A DNA stretch of 64,000 nt from Streptococcus sp. 1643. GTDB taxonomy: Bacteria > Bacillota > Bacilli > Lactobacillales > Streptococcaceae. Below, one piece after another: positions 46,359 through 55,435 of this stretch (positions within the stretch are counted from its first letter, which is position 1; each line of letters opens with the position of its first letter). The notes under the pieces were generated by a model. The model saw nothing but the letters and a program-made list of their open reading frames with translations. It had not been told where the DNA came from and did no database searches. Made by a program: the position numbers and the translations under genes. The stretch is taken from positions 569,001-633,000 of the forward strand of contig NZ_CP040231.1 of NCBI RefSeq assembly GCF_006228325.1. The letters are read 5' to 3'.

Positions 46359-46390
46359 AAAAAGAAGGAGCCACTAGGCTCCTTTTTGGT
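46359..46390 (-). terminator. Terminator of the flavin gene cluster
   Basis: AAGGAGCC (46365-46372) pairs with GGCTCCTT (46377-46384). Read on the minus strand, a T-rich run follows. It converges with the glyQS terminator. Confidence 0.85.
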
Positions 46391-46393
46391 TTC

Positions 46394-47638
46394 TTAGTTG
46401 CTTGCGCCAGATGTAGCGTCAGCGTCACCACCGTGGCCTCCAGCATCCCCTGAATCAGAAGCGCCAGAAGTAGCATCGGCGTCTCCATGACCTCCAGCAG
46501 CAGGAGCAAATGGTCCGCTACCACCCACCAAACGTTGACCAGTCTCTTTTAGGTACCAGTCAAGCCATGGTTGGAAGTTAAAGACAATTTCATTGATTCC
46601 AGCGTATGATCCATCAGGATAGTACATTGCTTGGTAGTTGTGGGTGTTGATGACACCTGCAGGAGAACCTGGAACGATCGTACGGACGTATTCTTGGTTT
46701 CCGTTGCGAAGTGTTCCGATAACCCACTCTACGTTCTTCATACGTGCTGGTGGAAGAGAACCATGAACAGTCGACATACGGCTACCTGATTGAGGTGGTA
46801 CACGTTTAGCGAACATAGTGTCTGGATCTTGGTGAGCGTTGTTGTAATAGAGGAATTGGTTGTTGTCGTCAGCGTATGTCAATTCAAATGGCATAGCTTT
46901 CAAGAACATATCGATTTGGTTAACGGTCAGGATACCGTGGTCTAATTTGACATAGGTATCACCAGAAACAGCACCAGTGATTGCTGCAACTTTTTCTACC
47001 CATTCTGGATCGTCAGGGTCAACTTCTGTAATGGTTGTAGCAATTGGTTTTCCACAATCCAAGTCTTCTGGTTCGATTGGTTTTGGTTTTTTCAATTTCG
47101 AAACGACTCCTACGTATTTTACAAAGTTATCTAAGCAAGTTTCAAGGAATTTAACAGTTCCTTCGTTGGTGATATTTCCGTTGTTATCAAAAGCTTCCTT
47201 AGCTTTACCAAGAAGGAATTCGTTACCTGGAAGTGTGTAGGCATTGACACCTGGAGCATCAAGGATTTTACGAAGGTGAACTTGGGCACGTGATGTTCCT
47301 TGGTCATAGTATGATGCACCTACAATCATAACAGGCTTGTTTTCAAATGGATGAACTTCGTATGAAAGCCATTCGAGTACAGATTTAAGTGAAGCTGAGA
47401 TAGTGTGGTTGTGCTCAGGAGTGGCGATAATGACACCATCAGCACGTGTAATCTTGTTATACAAGAAACGCAATTGGAAGCTTTCGTCCCATTTTTCGTC
47501 TTGGTTAAACATCGGAACTTCGTCGATTTCAAGGACTTCTAATTCAAATTTGAATTTGAAATTGCGACGAATAAATTCCAAGAGTTTGCGGTTATATGAT
47601 TGATCGTAGTTTGATCCAACAAGTCCAACAAATTTCAT
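46394..47638 (-). CDS. FMN reductase / PAS-like fusion with two ApbE-type flavinylation motifs
   Basis: The 414-residue protein has an N-terminal NADPH-dependent FMN reductase flavodoxin fold (residues 1-180: VGLVGSNYDQSYNR; IIATPEHNHTISASLKSVLEWLS; GASYYDQGTSRAQ). A central domain (about 225-370) resembles the C-terminal PAS-like part of DUF438 proteins. A Gly/Asp/His-rich tail holds DATSGAS twice (residues 388-394 and 407-413). DxxSGA(S/T) is the site to which ApbE attaches FMN by a phosphoester bond, predicted here at Ser394 and Ser413. The apbE gene lies in the same cluster. No signal peptide is present, so it is cytoplasmic. Acceptor and donor are unknown. Confidence 0.85.
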   Translation of the reverse strand: MKFVGLVGSNYDQSYNRKLLEFIRRNFKFKFELEVLEIDEVPMFNQDEKWDESFQLRFLYNKITRADGVIIATPEHNHTISASLKSVLEWLSYEVHPFENKPVMIVGASYYDQGTSRAQVHLRKILDAPGVNAYTLPGNEFLLGKAKEAFDNNGNITNEGTVKFLETCLDNFVKYVGVVSKLKKPKPIEPEDLDCGKPIATTITEVDPDDPEWVEKVAAITGAVSGDTYVKLDHGILTVNQIDMFLKAMPFELTYADDNNQFLYYNNAHQDPDTMFAKRVPPQSGSRMSTVHGSLPPARMKNVEWVIGTLRNGNQEYVRTIVPGSPAGVINTHNYQAMYYPDGSYAGINEIVFNFQPWLDWYLKETGQRLVGGSGPFAPAAGGHGDADATSGASDSGDAGGHGGDADATSGASN

Positions 47639-47655
47639 TCTTTCGGTCTCCTATC

Positions 47656-48261
47656 TTACAAATTTTCCCAGTCAAATTCTTCTGCATCTTTGCGAAGCAA
47701 TTCTTGTGCATTGCGCAATTTTTCAGTAATCTTCACAAAGATACGGAAGTCATCAAAGATGGCATCCAATTTCTTGATGACATCAAGGTCAACCAAGTCA
47801 CCACTTGGGTTAAATGCTTGAAGGGAGTGTGAGAGCAAGAATTCATCTGGAAGAACATTTGCCTTGATTTCAGGAGCGTTCAAGATTTGACGAAGTTGCA
47901 ATTGGGCACGAGAGGAACCAAGTGTACCGTAAGAAGCACCAGTGATCATGATTGGTTTGTTCAAAAGTGGGTAGATACCGTAAGATAGCCAAGCAAGAGC
48001 ACTCATTAAAACTGCAGGGATAGAGTGGTCGTACTCAGGAGTACCGATAATCACACCATCAGCCTCTTCAATTTTAGCTGCAATTTCAAGAATTTCAGCT
48101 GGAAGTTGCTTATCTGCTGGTTTGTTGAAAACAGGGATATCCTTGATTTCAACGAGTTCAATTTCAGCTTTATCCGCAAAGTGTTTTTGCATGTATTGGA
48201 GCAATTGGCGGTTTGTAGAACGTTTAGAGTTCGTTCCAACAATGGCAATAAGTTTTAGCAT
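47656..48261 (-). CDS. NADPH-dependent FMN reductase family protein
   Basis: The 201-residue flavodoxin-like protein has the motifs IVGTNSKRSTNRQLLQYM (phosphate loop), GTPEYDHSIPAVLMSALAWLSYG (flavin binding) and GASYGTLGSSRAQLQLRQIL. It is a shorter homologue of the neighbouring 414-residue protein, 17 nt away, so the pair arose by duplication and may work together. It reduces FMN or quinone-like substrates with NAD(P)H. Confidence 0.9.
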   Translation of the reverse strand: MLKLIAIVGTNSKRSTNRQLLQYMQKHFADKAEIELVEIKDIPVFNKPADKQLPAEILEIAAKIEEADGVIIGTPEYDHSIPAVLMSALAWLSYGIYPLLNKPIMITGASYGTLGSSRAQLQLRQILNAPEIKANVLPDEFLLSHSLQAFNPSGDLVDLDVIKKLDAIFDDFRIFVKITEKLRNAQELLRKDAEEFDWENL

Positions 48262-48279
48262 GAGATTTCCTTTCTCTTT

Positions 48280-49242
48280 TTACATAATACAATTTTGAAG
48301 GCCTGAAGAACATGCAAGGCGTCCCTCTTTGTCGATGAGGATGGCTTCAATACCATCTATACTTTCGACTTGCCAGAGGATAGAAGCGCTTCGCTCTCCG
48401 AAAAGGCGTGTTGTCCATATCTCACCATCAACGGATTTATCAGAGACAATCGTCAGGCTAGCGAGATCAGTTTCGACAGGGAATCCTGTCTTACTATCAA
48501 AGATATGGTGATAGTCTTTTCCATCTACTGTCAGGTGGCGTTCATAGATACCTGAAGTGACAACGGATTTGTTAGAAGCAGGGATAGTTAGGAGATGATT
48601 GCCACGAGGATTTCGCGGATCTTGAATCCCAATCTGCCAGGCTTTCCCTTCTTTGGCTTGGTTATTCCCGATGGTGAGGATATTACCTCCGAGATTGATC
48701 AAGGCAGAGGTGACACCGTGTTCTTTCAAATACTGGGCAACCTTATCTGCACTATAGCCCTTAGCTAAACAACCTAAATCAAGCTTCATTCCTTTCTTCT
48801 CTAAAAAGACAGTAGAGCCAGAGGGATCTAACTTGATAAAATGGGGGTCAACTAGAGGCAAGACAGCTTCGATTTCTTTAAAGTCTGGAAGCCGTGCATC
48901 TGCAAATCCGATTCGCCAGGTTTGAATCAAGGGACCAATACTGATATTGAGATGGCTAGATGGTGCTAGGCTATGCTCAAGTCCAAGAGCAATCAGTTCA
49001 AACAGGTCAGGATGAACCTTAACAGGTACGATTCCAGCCTGGTAGTTGATTTCCATCAGTTCGGATTCTTGACTATTGGCGTTGAAGCGGTATTCGAGCT
49101 CCTTGAGTAAATCAAAGGCTCCTTGAAGTAGGCAATCAGCCTGTTCATCTACTAATGAAATCGTGATAGTTGTTCCCATTAGCCGTTCAGAACGTGAATG
49201 AAGAGGCAAGCTACCAGCTCCTTTCTCTTTATAGGAAATCAT
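48280..49242 (-). CDS. apbE: FAD:protein FMN transferase
   Basis: ApbE transfers FMN from FAD to Ser/Thr in DxxSGA(T/S)-type motifs, with magnesium. The 320-residue protein has the conserved MGTTITISL opening, [17 protein letters not shown], the [13 protein letters not shown] segment and [31 protein letters not shown]. There is no lipoprotein signal, so it acts in the cytoplasm. It lies 18 nt upstream of the two FMN reductase genes in the same direction. The larger of these carries matching target motifs, the best candidate substrate in this window. Confidence 0.92.
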   Translation of the reverse strand: MISYKEKGAGSLPLHSRSERLMGTTITISLVDEQADCLLQGAFDLLKELEYRFNANSQESELMEINYQAGIVPVKVHPDLFELIALGLEHSLAPSSHLNISIGPLIQTWRIGFADARLPDFKEIEAVLPLVDPHFIKLDPSGSTVFLEKKGMKLDLGCLAKGYSADKVAQYLKEHGVTSALINLGGNILTIGNNQAKEGKAWQIGIQDPRNPRGNHLLTIPASNKSVVTSGIYERHLTVDGKDYHHIFDSKTGFPVETDLASLTIVSDKSVDGEIWTTRLFGERSASILWQVESIDGIEAILIDKEGRLACSSGLQNCIM

Positions 49243-49449
49243 TCAATATAAGGTCGTTAAAGAAAAATTAAACCCCTTACATTTTCTTTCCATGTATCTA
49301 GCATATCATAAAGTCAGCGTTTTCACAAATGAATTTTGACAAAAAGTCAAGAAATATGCTCAAAATTAATATGAAAACGATAGAAAAATTGGATTTATCA
49401 ATGTTAAGTGTATTTTTTTCTGAAAAAAAGAGAATTCTGAGCAAATATC

Positions 49450-49478
49450 TTGTAAACGCTAACAGTAAATGATATACT
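49450..49478 (+). promoter_or_regulatory. nox promoter overlapped by a CcpA cre site
   Basis: The -35 TTGTAA (49450-49455), a 17-bp spacer and TATACT (49473-49478) form the promoter. TGTAAACGCTAACA at 49451-49464 is a very good match to the cre consensus and overlaps the -35, so CcpA should repress nox on glucose. The remaining 49243-49449 stretch holds no gene. Confidence 0.75.
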
Positions 49479-49516
49479 AGGAAGGTAAATCAAAAATTAA
49501 AGGTAGGAATTTTTCT

Positions 49517-50896
49517 ATGAGTAAAATCGTTGTAGTTGGTGCTAACCACGCTGGTACAGCTTGTATTAATACCATGTTGGACAACTTCGGACATGAGAAC
49601 GAAATCGTAGTATTTGACCAAAACTCAAATATTTCATTCCTTGGTTGTGGAATGGCGCTTTGGATCGGGGAACAAATTGATGGCCCAGAAGGTCTCTTCT
49701 ACTCTGATAAAGAAAAATTGGAAGCAAAAGGTGCTAAAGTTTACATGAACTCACCAGTTCTTTCAATTGACTACGATAACAAAGTTGTGACAGCAGAAGT
49801 TGAAGGTAAAGAACACAAAGAGTCTTATGATAAATTGATCTTTGCAACTGGTTCAACTCCAATCTTGCCTCCAATCGAAGGTGTTGAAATCGTTAAGGGC
49901 AACCGCGAATTCAAAGCAACTCTTGAAAATGTACAATTTGTTAAATTGTACCAAAACGCTGAAGAAGTTATTGAGAAACTTGAAGACAAGAGCAAACACC
50001 TTGAGCGCATTGCCGTTGTTGGTGGTGGTTATATCGGTGTTGAACTTGCCGAAGCTTTCGAGCGTCTTGGAAAAGAAGTAGTGCTTGTCGATATCGTAGA
50101 CACAGTCTTGAACGGCTACTATGACAAAGACTTCACTCAAATGATGGCGAAGAACTTGGAAGACCACAACATCCGCTTGGCTCTTGGTCAAACAGTTAAA
50201 GCCATCCAAGGTGATGGTAAAGTTGAACGCTTGGTAACAGACAAAGAAACATTTGATGTAGATATGGTGGTTCTTGCTGTTGGTTTCCGTCCAAATACAG
50301 CTCTTGCTGACGGTAAGATTGAACTCTTCCGCAATGGTGCCTTCCTTGTAGATAAGAAACAAGAAACATCTATCCCAGGTGTATACGCTGTTGGTGACTG
50401 TGCAACTGTTTATGACAATGCACGTAAAGATACAAGCTACATCGCTCTTGCATCTAACGCTGTACGTACTGGTATCGTTGGTGCTTATAACGCTTGTGGA
50501 CATGAATTGGAAGGAATCGGAGTTCAAGGATCAAATGGTATCTCTATCTACGGTCTTCACATGGTTTCGACTGGTTTGACTCTTGAAAAAGCCAAAGCTG
50601 CAGGCTATAATGCAACTGAAACAGGCTTTAACGATCTTCAAAAACCAGAATTTATCAAACATGACAACCACGAAGTTGCCATCAAGATTGTCTTTGACAA
50701 AGACAGCCGCGAAATCCTTGGTGCACAAATGGTGTCACATGATGCTGCTATCAGTATGGGAATCCACATGTTCTCACTTGCTATCCAAGAGCATGTAACC
50801 ATTGATAAATTGGCCTTGACAGACCTATTCTTCTTGCCACATTTCAACAAACCATACAATTACATCACAATGGCTGCACTTACAGCTGAAAAATAA
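49517..50896 (+). CDS. nox: Water-forming NADH oxidase
   Basis: Nox oxidises NADH with four-electron reduction of oxygen to water, regenerating NAD+ and consuming oxygen. The 459-residue flavoprotein has the FAD motif [12 protein letters not shown], the redox-active cysteine in [12 protein letters not shown] (Cys42 type), the NAD-binding [21 protein letters not shown] and the FAD motif [12 protein letters not shown]. It is divergent from the apbE-flavin reductase cluster. Confidence 0.95.
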   Translation: MSKIVVVGANHAGTACINTMLDNFGHENEIVVFDQNSNISFLGCGMALWIGEQIDGPEGLFYSDKEKLEAKGAKVYMNSPVLSIDYDNKVVTAEVEGKEHKESYDKLIFATGSTPILPPIEGVEIVKGNREFKATLENVQFVKLYQNAEEVIEKLEDKSKHLERIAVVGGGYIGVELAEAFERLGKEVVLVDIVDTVLNGYYDKDFTQMMAKNLEDHNIRLALGQTVKAIQGDGKVERLVTDKETFDVDMVVLAVGFRPNTALADGKIELFRNGAFLVDKKQETSIPGVYAVGDCATVYDNARKDTSYIALASNAVRTGIVGAYNACGHELEGIGVQGSNGISIYGLHMVSTGLTLEKAKAAGYNATETGFNDLQKPEFIKHDNHEVAIKIVFDKDSREILGAQMVSHDAAISMGIHMFSLAIQEHVTIDKLALTDLFFLPHFNKPYNYITMAALTAEK

Positions 50897-50907
50897 TAAT
50901 AGCTAAG

Positions 50908-50942
50908 CTATCTGGCCTTAAGTTAAGGTCAGATAGTTTTTT
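50908..50942 (+). terminator. Terminator after nox
   Basis: CTATCTGGCCTTAA (50908-50921) pairs with TTAAGGTCAGATAG (50923-50936), followed by T. Confidence 0.9.
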
Positions 50943-50945
50943 AGT

Positions 50946-51099
50946 TATACTCTTCGAAAATCAAATTCAAACCACGTCAGCTTCGCCTTGCCGTAGATAT
51001 ATGTAACTGACTTCGTCAGTCTTATCTACAACCTCAAAGCAGTGCTTTGAGCAACCTGCGGCTAGCTTCCTAGTTTGCTCTTTGATTTTCATTGAGTAT
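50946..51099 (+). repeat. BOX element (boxA-boxB-boxC)
   Basis: It begins TATACTCTTCGAAAATC and ends CTTTGATTTTCATTGAGTAT. The 154 bp equal the sum of one boxA (59), one boxB (45) and one boxC (50). The termini are complementary, so the RNA folds into a long stable structure. BOX elements are small non-autonomous repeats of the pneumococcus/mitis group. Here it lies between nox and pdxS and may modulate either. Confidence 0.95.
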
Positions 51100-51201
51100 C
51101 AATCTGTACCCATACAATTATCCTTTTTTTATCTTGTACTTCATTCTAATCTGGCTTAAAATGAAATGGTAGCTACCAATACAAATGATGAGGATTAAGA
51201 A

Positions 51202-52077
51202 ATGACTGAAAATCGTTATGAACTAAATAAAAACTTGGCACAGATGCTCAAAGGTGGGGTTATCATGGACGTTCAAAACCCTGAACAGGCTCGTATCGCA
51301 GAGGCTGCTGGTGCGGCAGCTGTTATGGCCTTGGAACGGATTCCAGCTGATATTCGTGCAGCTGGTGGGGTTTCCCGTATGAGCGATCCAAAGATGATTA
51401 AGGAAATCCAAGAAGCGGTCAGCATTCCAGTGATGGCCAAGGTCAGAATTGGGCATTTTGTTGAAGCTCAGATTTTAGAGGCTATTGAGATTGACTATAT
51501 CGATGAGAGTGAAGTGCTGTCTCCAGCAGACGATCGTTTCCATGTAGATAAGAAGGAATTTCAAGTTCCTTTTGTCTGTGGAGCTAAGGACTTGGGTGAA
51601 GCCTTGCGTCGTATCGCTGAAGGTGCTTCCATGATTCGGACAAAAGGAGAACCGGGGACAGGTGACATCGTTCAAGCCGTTCGCCATATGCGTATGATGA
51701 ATCAGGAAATTCGTCGCATTCAAAATCTACGCGAAGATGAACTTTATGTAGCTGCTAAGGACTTGCAAGTCCCTATAGAATTGGTTCAATACGTTCATGA
51801 ACATGGAAAATTGCCAGTTGTAAACTTCGCAGCTGGAGGTGTTGCAACACCAGCAGATGCTGCGCTGATGATGCAATTGGGGGCAGAGGGTGTCTTTGTT
51901 GGTTCAGGTATTTTCAAATCAGGAGACCCTGTTAAACGAGCAAGTGCTATTGTTAAGGCCGTAACCAACTACCAAAATCCTCAAATTCTGGCTCAAATCT
52001 CTGAAGACCTAGGGGAAGCTATGGTTGGAATTAATGAGAATGAAATCCAAATTCTCATGGCTGAGCGAGGGAAATAG
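51202..52077 (+). CDS. pdxS: Pyridoxal 5'-phosphate synthase subunit PdxS
   Basis: PdxS joins ribose 5-phosphate, glyceraldehyde 3-phosphate and ammonia to form PLP. The 291-residue beta/alpha barrel begins [31 protein letters not shown] and contains the catalytic lysines in MAKVRIGHF and RTKGEPGTG. Its stop is directly followed by the pdxT start, giving a 12+12 synthase complex. Confidence 0.96.
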   Translation: MTENRYELNKNLAQMLKGGVIMDVQNPEQARIAEAAGAAAVMALERIPADIRAAGGVSRMSDPKMIKEIQEAVSIPVMAKVRIGHFVEAQILEAIEIDYIDESEVLSPADDRFHVDKKEFQVPFVCGAKDLGEALRRIAEGASMIRTKGEPGTGDIVQAVRHMRMMNQEIRRIQNLREDELYVAAKDLQVPIELVQYVHEHGKLPVVNFAAGGVATPADAALMMQLGAEGVFVGSGIFKSGDPVKRASAIVKAVTNYQNPQILAQISEDLGEAMVGINENEIQILMAERGK

Positions 52078-52659
52078 ATGAAAATCGGAATATTAGCCTT
52101 GCAGGGAGCCTTTGAAGAGCATGCAAAAGTGCTAGATAAACTAGGAGTCGCTAGTGTCGAAATCAGAAATTTAGATGATTTTCAGAAATATCAGAGTGAC
52201 TTGTCCGGTTTGATTTTGCCTGGCGGTGAGTCTACAACCATGGGCAAGCTCTTGCGTGACCAGCAGATGCTGCTTCCCATCCGAGAAGCCATTCTTTCTG
52301 GACTACCAGTCTTTGGAACTTGTGCGGGATTGATTTTGCTGGCTAAGGAAATCACTTCTCAGGAAGAAAGTCATCTAGCGACTATGGATATAGTGGTTGA
52401 GCGCAATGCTTATGGGCGCCAACTAGGAAGCTTCTATACAGAGGCAGAATGTAAGGGAGTTGGTCAGATTCCCATGACCTTTATCCGTGGACCGATTATC
52501 AGCAGTGTTGGAGAGGGTGTAGAAGTTTTAGCAACAGTTGATGATCAAATCGTTGCAGCCCAAGAAAAAAATATGCTGGTAACTTCTTTTCATCCAGAAT
52601 TGACAGATGATGTTGGCTTGCACCAGTACTTTATCAATATGTGTAAAGAAAAAAGTTGA
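52078..52659 (+). CDS. pdxT: Pyridoxal 5'-phosphate synthase glutaminase PdxT
   Basis: The 193-residue glutaminase supplies ammonia to PdxS. It shows the family start [12 protein letters not shown], the oxyanion strand [13 protein letters not shown], the nucleophile Cys in [12 protein letters not shown] and the catalytic His-X-Glu in [10 protein letters not shown]. The start codon follows the pdxS stop without a gap, so translation is coupled. Confidence 0.96.
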   Translation: MKIGILALQGAFEEHAKVLDKLGVASVEIRNLDDFQKYQSDLSGLILPGGESTTMGKLLRDQQMLLPIREAILSGLPVFGTCAGLILLAKEITSQEESHLATMDIVVERNAYGRQLGSFYTEAECKGVGQIPMTFIRGPIISSVGEGVEVLATVDDQIVAAQEKNMLVTSFHPELTDDVGLHQYFINMCKEKS

Positions 52660-52680
52660 GAAAAGATTCTCAACTTTTTT
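52655..52680. terminator. Convergent terminator of pdxST and the hemolysin III gene
   Basis: GTTGAGAA (52655-52662) pairs with TTCTCAAC (52667-52674), with A upstream and T downstream. It overlaps both stop codons. Confidence 0.85.
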
Positions 52681-53326
52681 ACATGTAATAAACAATGGCA
52701 ATATATTGGAGTGCAGACGCCGCTAGGATAAAGAGATGCCAAATCATGTGGAAATAAGGTTTTTTCTTAGCGTAAAATCCAGCTCCAACTGTATAACAGA
52801 GTCCGCCAGTTACCATGAGACTCCAGAAAATTGGCGTTGTTTGACTGATAATGGCAGGAATGATAGCCAGAACCAACCAGCCCATAATCAGGTAAAGGGC
52901 AAGGCTGAATTTCTCATTGACCTTTTTAGCAAAGATTTTATAGAGGATGCCAAAGATGGTCGTTCCCCACTGAATGGCAATGATCAGATAGCCAAACCAG
53001 TTATTCATCAAAGTCAAGACGACCGGCGTATAAGAGCCTGCGATAGCTACGTAAATCATAGAATGGTCGATGATTCGTAAGACGTATTTGTGGGTCGAAC
53101 CATAGGCCATAGAGTGGTAAATGGTTGACGAGAGGAACATGAGAAAGAGACTGATAACAAAGATAGAAACACCAAAAGATGATAAAAATCCATGTGCTTC
53201 ATAACTATAGGTGGATGAAATAGGGAGTAGGATGAGCATGATAACGGCACCTACAGCATGGGTCACGCTATTAGCAATCTCCTCTCCAAAACTGAGTTTT
53301 TTACTGAGCTTTAGGCTGGTGTTCAT
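52679..53326 (-). CDS. Hemolysin III / PAQR-type membrane protein
   Basis: The 215-residue protein has seven hydrophobic helices and the metal-dependent hydrolase-like pattern of the AdipoR/HlyIII superfamily: SVTHAVGAVIML near the N-terminus, STIYHSM with DHSMIYVAIAGSY in the middle and HMIWHLFILAASALQY at the C-terminus. Three His and a Ser probably bind zinc. Pore formation was proposed for Bacillus HlyIII, but most homologues are housekeeping membrane proteins. It overlaps the DUF1836 gene by 4 nt. Confidence 0.9.
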   Translation of the reverse strand: MNTSLKLSKKLSFGEEIANSVTHAVGAVIMLILLPISSTYSYEAHGFLSSFGVSIFVISLFLMFLSSTIYHSMAYGSTHKYVLRIIDHSMIYVAIAGSYTPVVLTLMNNWFGYLIIAIQWGTTIFGILYKIFAKKVNEKFSLALYLIMGWLVLAIIPAIISQTTPIFWSLMVTGGLCYTVGAGFYAKKKPYFHMIWHLFILAASALQYIAIVYYM

Positions 53327-53775
53327 TGGATTTCCTCCTCTTCTTTGATAAGGATTAAGTCTAGAGTTTGATGATAGAGTTTAACCGTTTGACAGCTAGT
53401 TTGGATAATAGGATTTTCTGGATCAACCCCATGGTTCATGTAGTCCACAAAAGCGTCGTAGAGCTGGTCTGAGCTCGCTTGAGTTTGCAGAGTATTAAGG
53501 GTCTGAGCGATTTCTTGGATCGAAAAGACAGACTTGAGAGTGGTGATGGCAATCAAACGGGCGATCTGTTTGCGTTTGTATTTTTTCTTGTCTGGCTTTG
53601 TCAGGTAACCATGTTTGACATAGTTATTGACCATGGATGCTGTTAGTCCCTTGTCTTTATCTGGAGAGATAGGGGCACAGACCTGATTGACATAAAGCAA
53701 AACCTGATCCAGATAGAGGTCAATATTTGGAATGTCTTCCCATTTTGGGTAGGAAAAGTTAGAATTCATTTCCAA
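53323..53775 (-). CDS. DUF1836 protein, likely HTH-type
   Basis: The 150-residue protein contains SMVNNYVKHGYLTKPDKKKYKRKQIARLIAITTLKSVFSI, resembling a MerR-like winged HTH followed by helices, as in DUF1836 proteins (YxeJ-like). It may regulate the overlapping hemolysin III gene, with which it is translationally coupled (ATGA), but no target is shown. Confidence 0.8.
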   Translation of the reverse strand: MEMNSNFSYPKWEDIPNIDLYLDQVLLYVNQVCAPISPDKDKGLTASMVNNYVKHGYLTKPDKKKYKRKQIARLIAITTLKSVFSIQEIAQTLNTLQTQASSDQLYDAFVDYMNHGVDPENPIIQTSCQTVKLYHQTLDLILIKEEEEIQ

Positions 53776-53903
53776 CTCCTTTTTATCTAGTTTTGATAAC
53801 TAGATTATAAAATAATTAAAAACAAAAGTCAAGTTTCAACTGCTTGTAGAAAGCTTTAAATTATGCTATGATGAGAGAAAATAGTTAGAAATGAGGGGAA
53901 AAG

Positions 53904-54398
53904 ATGGAGATTCGTTTAGCTTTTCCAAACGAAGTAGATGCGATTATGCAGGTGATGGAGGATGCCAAAAAGTGCTTAGCTGAGTCTGGTAGTGACCAGT
54001 GGCAAAATGGCTATCCAAATGCAGATATCATTATTGATGATATCATCTCAGGCCAAGCCTATGTGGCCTTGGAAGAAGGAGAACTGCTAGCTTATGCTGC
54101 TGTGACCAAGAGCCCAGAGGAAGCCTATGAAGCCATTTATGAAGGGAGTTGGCAGGGGGGAGAATCAGAATATTTGGTCTTTCACCGTATCGCTGTGGCA
54201 GCAGATGTCCAAGGACAAGGTGTTGCTCAGACTTTCCTAGAAGGCTTGATTGAAGGTTTTGATTATCTAGATTTTCGTTCAGATACGCATGCGGAAAACA
54301 AGACCATGCAGCATATTTTTGAAAAGCTAGGCTTCCAACGGGTCGGTAAGGTTCCAGTTGATGGGGAACGTTTGGCCTATCAGAAATTAAAAAAATGA
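53904..54398 (+). CDS. GNAT family acetyltransferase
   Basis: The 164-residue protein opens MEIRLAFPNEVDAIMQVMEDAKKCL and has the acetyl-CoA loop RIAVAADVQGQGVAQTFLEGLIE, then HAENKTMQHIFEKLGFQRVG, the standard C-terminal GNAT motif. The substrate is unknown. It starts behind GAGGGGAAAAG and overlaps ogt by 4 nt. Confidence 0.9.
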   Translation: MEIRLAFPNEVDAIMQVMEDAKKCLAESGSDQWQNGYPNADIIIDDIISGQAYVALEEGELLAYAAVTKSPEEAYEAIYEGSWQGGESEYLVFHRIAVAADVQGQGVAQTFLEGLIEGFDYLDFRSDTHAENKTMQHIFEKLGFQRVGKVPVDGERLAYQKLKK

Positions 54399-54910
54399 AG
54401 CAGAATAAGTACGCAAAAATGTTCTACCCGTCGCCAATTGGAACCTTATCCTTAGTTGCTGACGAGCAATATCTGTATGGAATTTGGGTACAGGACCAAA
54501 CTCATTTTGAGAGGGGATTAGGGGATGAAACGATAGAAGAAGTTGATAGCCATCCTGTATTAGAGCAAGTTATTTCCTATTTAGATACCTATTTCGAAGG
54601 CAGTGTTCAGGACCTATCTGACTTACCTTTGGCTCCTATTGGAACAGATTTTGAAAAGCGGGTCTGGGCTTACTTACAGGCCATTCCTTATGGTCAAACA
54701 GTAACTTACGGACAAATAGCTCAAGACTTGCAAGTGGCTTCTGCCCAAGCGATTGGCGGAGCAGTGGGGCGTAATCCTTGGTCCATACTCGTACCCTGTC
54801 ATCGTGTGCTGGGGTCAGGCAATCGTCTGACAGGCTATGCATCGGGAGTCGAAAAGAAAGCCTGGCTCTTGCAACATGAAGGTGCAGCATTTCAAGAAAA
54901 TAAAAAATAG
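54395..54910 (+). CDS. ogt: Methylated-DNA-protein-cysteine methyltransferase
   Basis: It removes O6-methyl groups from guanine in a suicide reaction. The 171-residue protein has the C-terminal active site GRNPWSILVPCHRVLGSGNRLTGYASG (acceptor Cys in PCHR) and the preceding IPYGQTVTYGQIAQ helix-turn-helix. Overlap with the GNAT gene indicates co-expression, and the Spx-like gene follows 12 nt later. Confidence 0.95.
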   Translation: MKQNKYAKMFYPSPIGTLSLVADEQYLYGIWVQDQTHFERGLGDETIEEVDSHPVLEQVISYLDTYFEGSVQDLSDLPLAPIGTDFEKRVWAYLQAIPYGQTVTYGQIAQDLQVASAQAIGGAVGRNPWSILVPCHRVLGSGNRLTGYASGVEKKAWLLQHEGAAFQENKK

Positions 54911-54922
54911 AAAGAAAAGAAG

Positions 54923-55279
54923 ATGTTAGAATTTATCGAATACCCAAAATGTTCAACTTGTAAGAAAGCAAAAAATGAATTAGATCAACTTGGACTGGAA
55001 TACCAAGATGTCCACATCGTAGAAGAAACACCAAGTGAAGACGTGATTTTGAACTGGTTGGAAACTTCCGGTTTTGAAGTGAAACAATTTTTCAATACCA
55101 GCGGGATCAAATACCGCGAACTGGGCTTGAAAGATAAGGTGGGAAGTTTGTCAAAACAAGAAGCAGCCAAGCTTCTAGCGAGTGATGGTATGTTATTGAA
55201 ACGTCCAATTTTGGTGGAGAATGGTGCTGTTAAACAAATTGGCTATAGAAAGACCTATGAGAACTTAGGTTTGAGATAG
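54923..55279 (+). CDS. Spx/ArsC-family thioredoxin-fold protein
   Basis: The 118-residue protein has a CSTCKKAKNELDQLGLEY motif near the N-terminus and the ArsC/Spx fold (FNTSGIKYRELGLKD; LLKRPILVENGAVKQIGYR). The C-X2-C motif is like Spx (CXXC), but the sequence looks more like the YffB/ArsC-like branch with the Arg of RPI conserved. It may be an arsenate reductase-like or regulatory thiol protein. Spx-type RNA polymerase binding is not assured. Confidence 0.8.
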   Translation: MLEFIEYPKCSTCKKAKNELDQLGLEYQDVHIVEETPSEDVILNWLETSGFEVKQFFNTSGIKYRELGLKDKVGSLSKQEAAKLLASDGMLLKRPILVENGAVKQIGYRKTYENLGLR

Positions 55280-55435
55280 TTTTTATTTATCTCCTTGATA
55301 GGTAAAATATATAGCCTCCCTGTTTTAAAGTGTGATAAACTAGAAGATAGACAAAGTCTGAGCAGCCCGTAGCAAATAATTTGCTTGCGAGCAGAAGTAT
55401 GATAGAATGAATCATTATCAGGAGAGGATGTTTTT

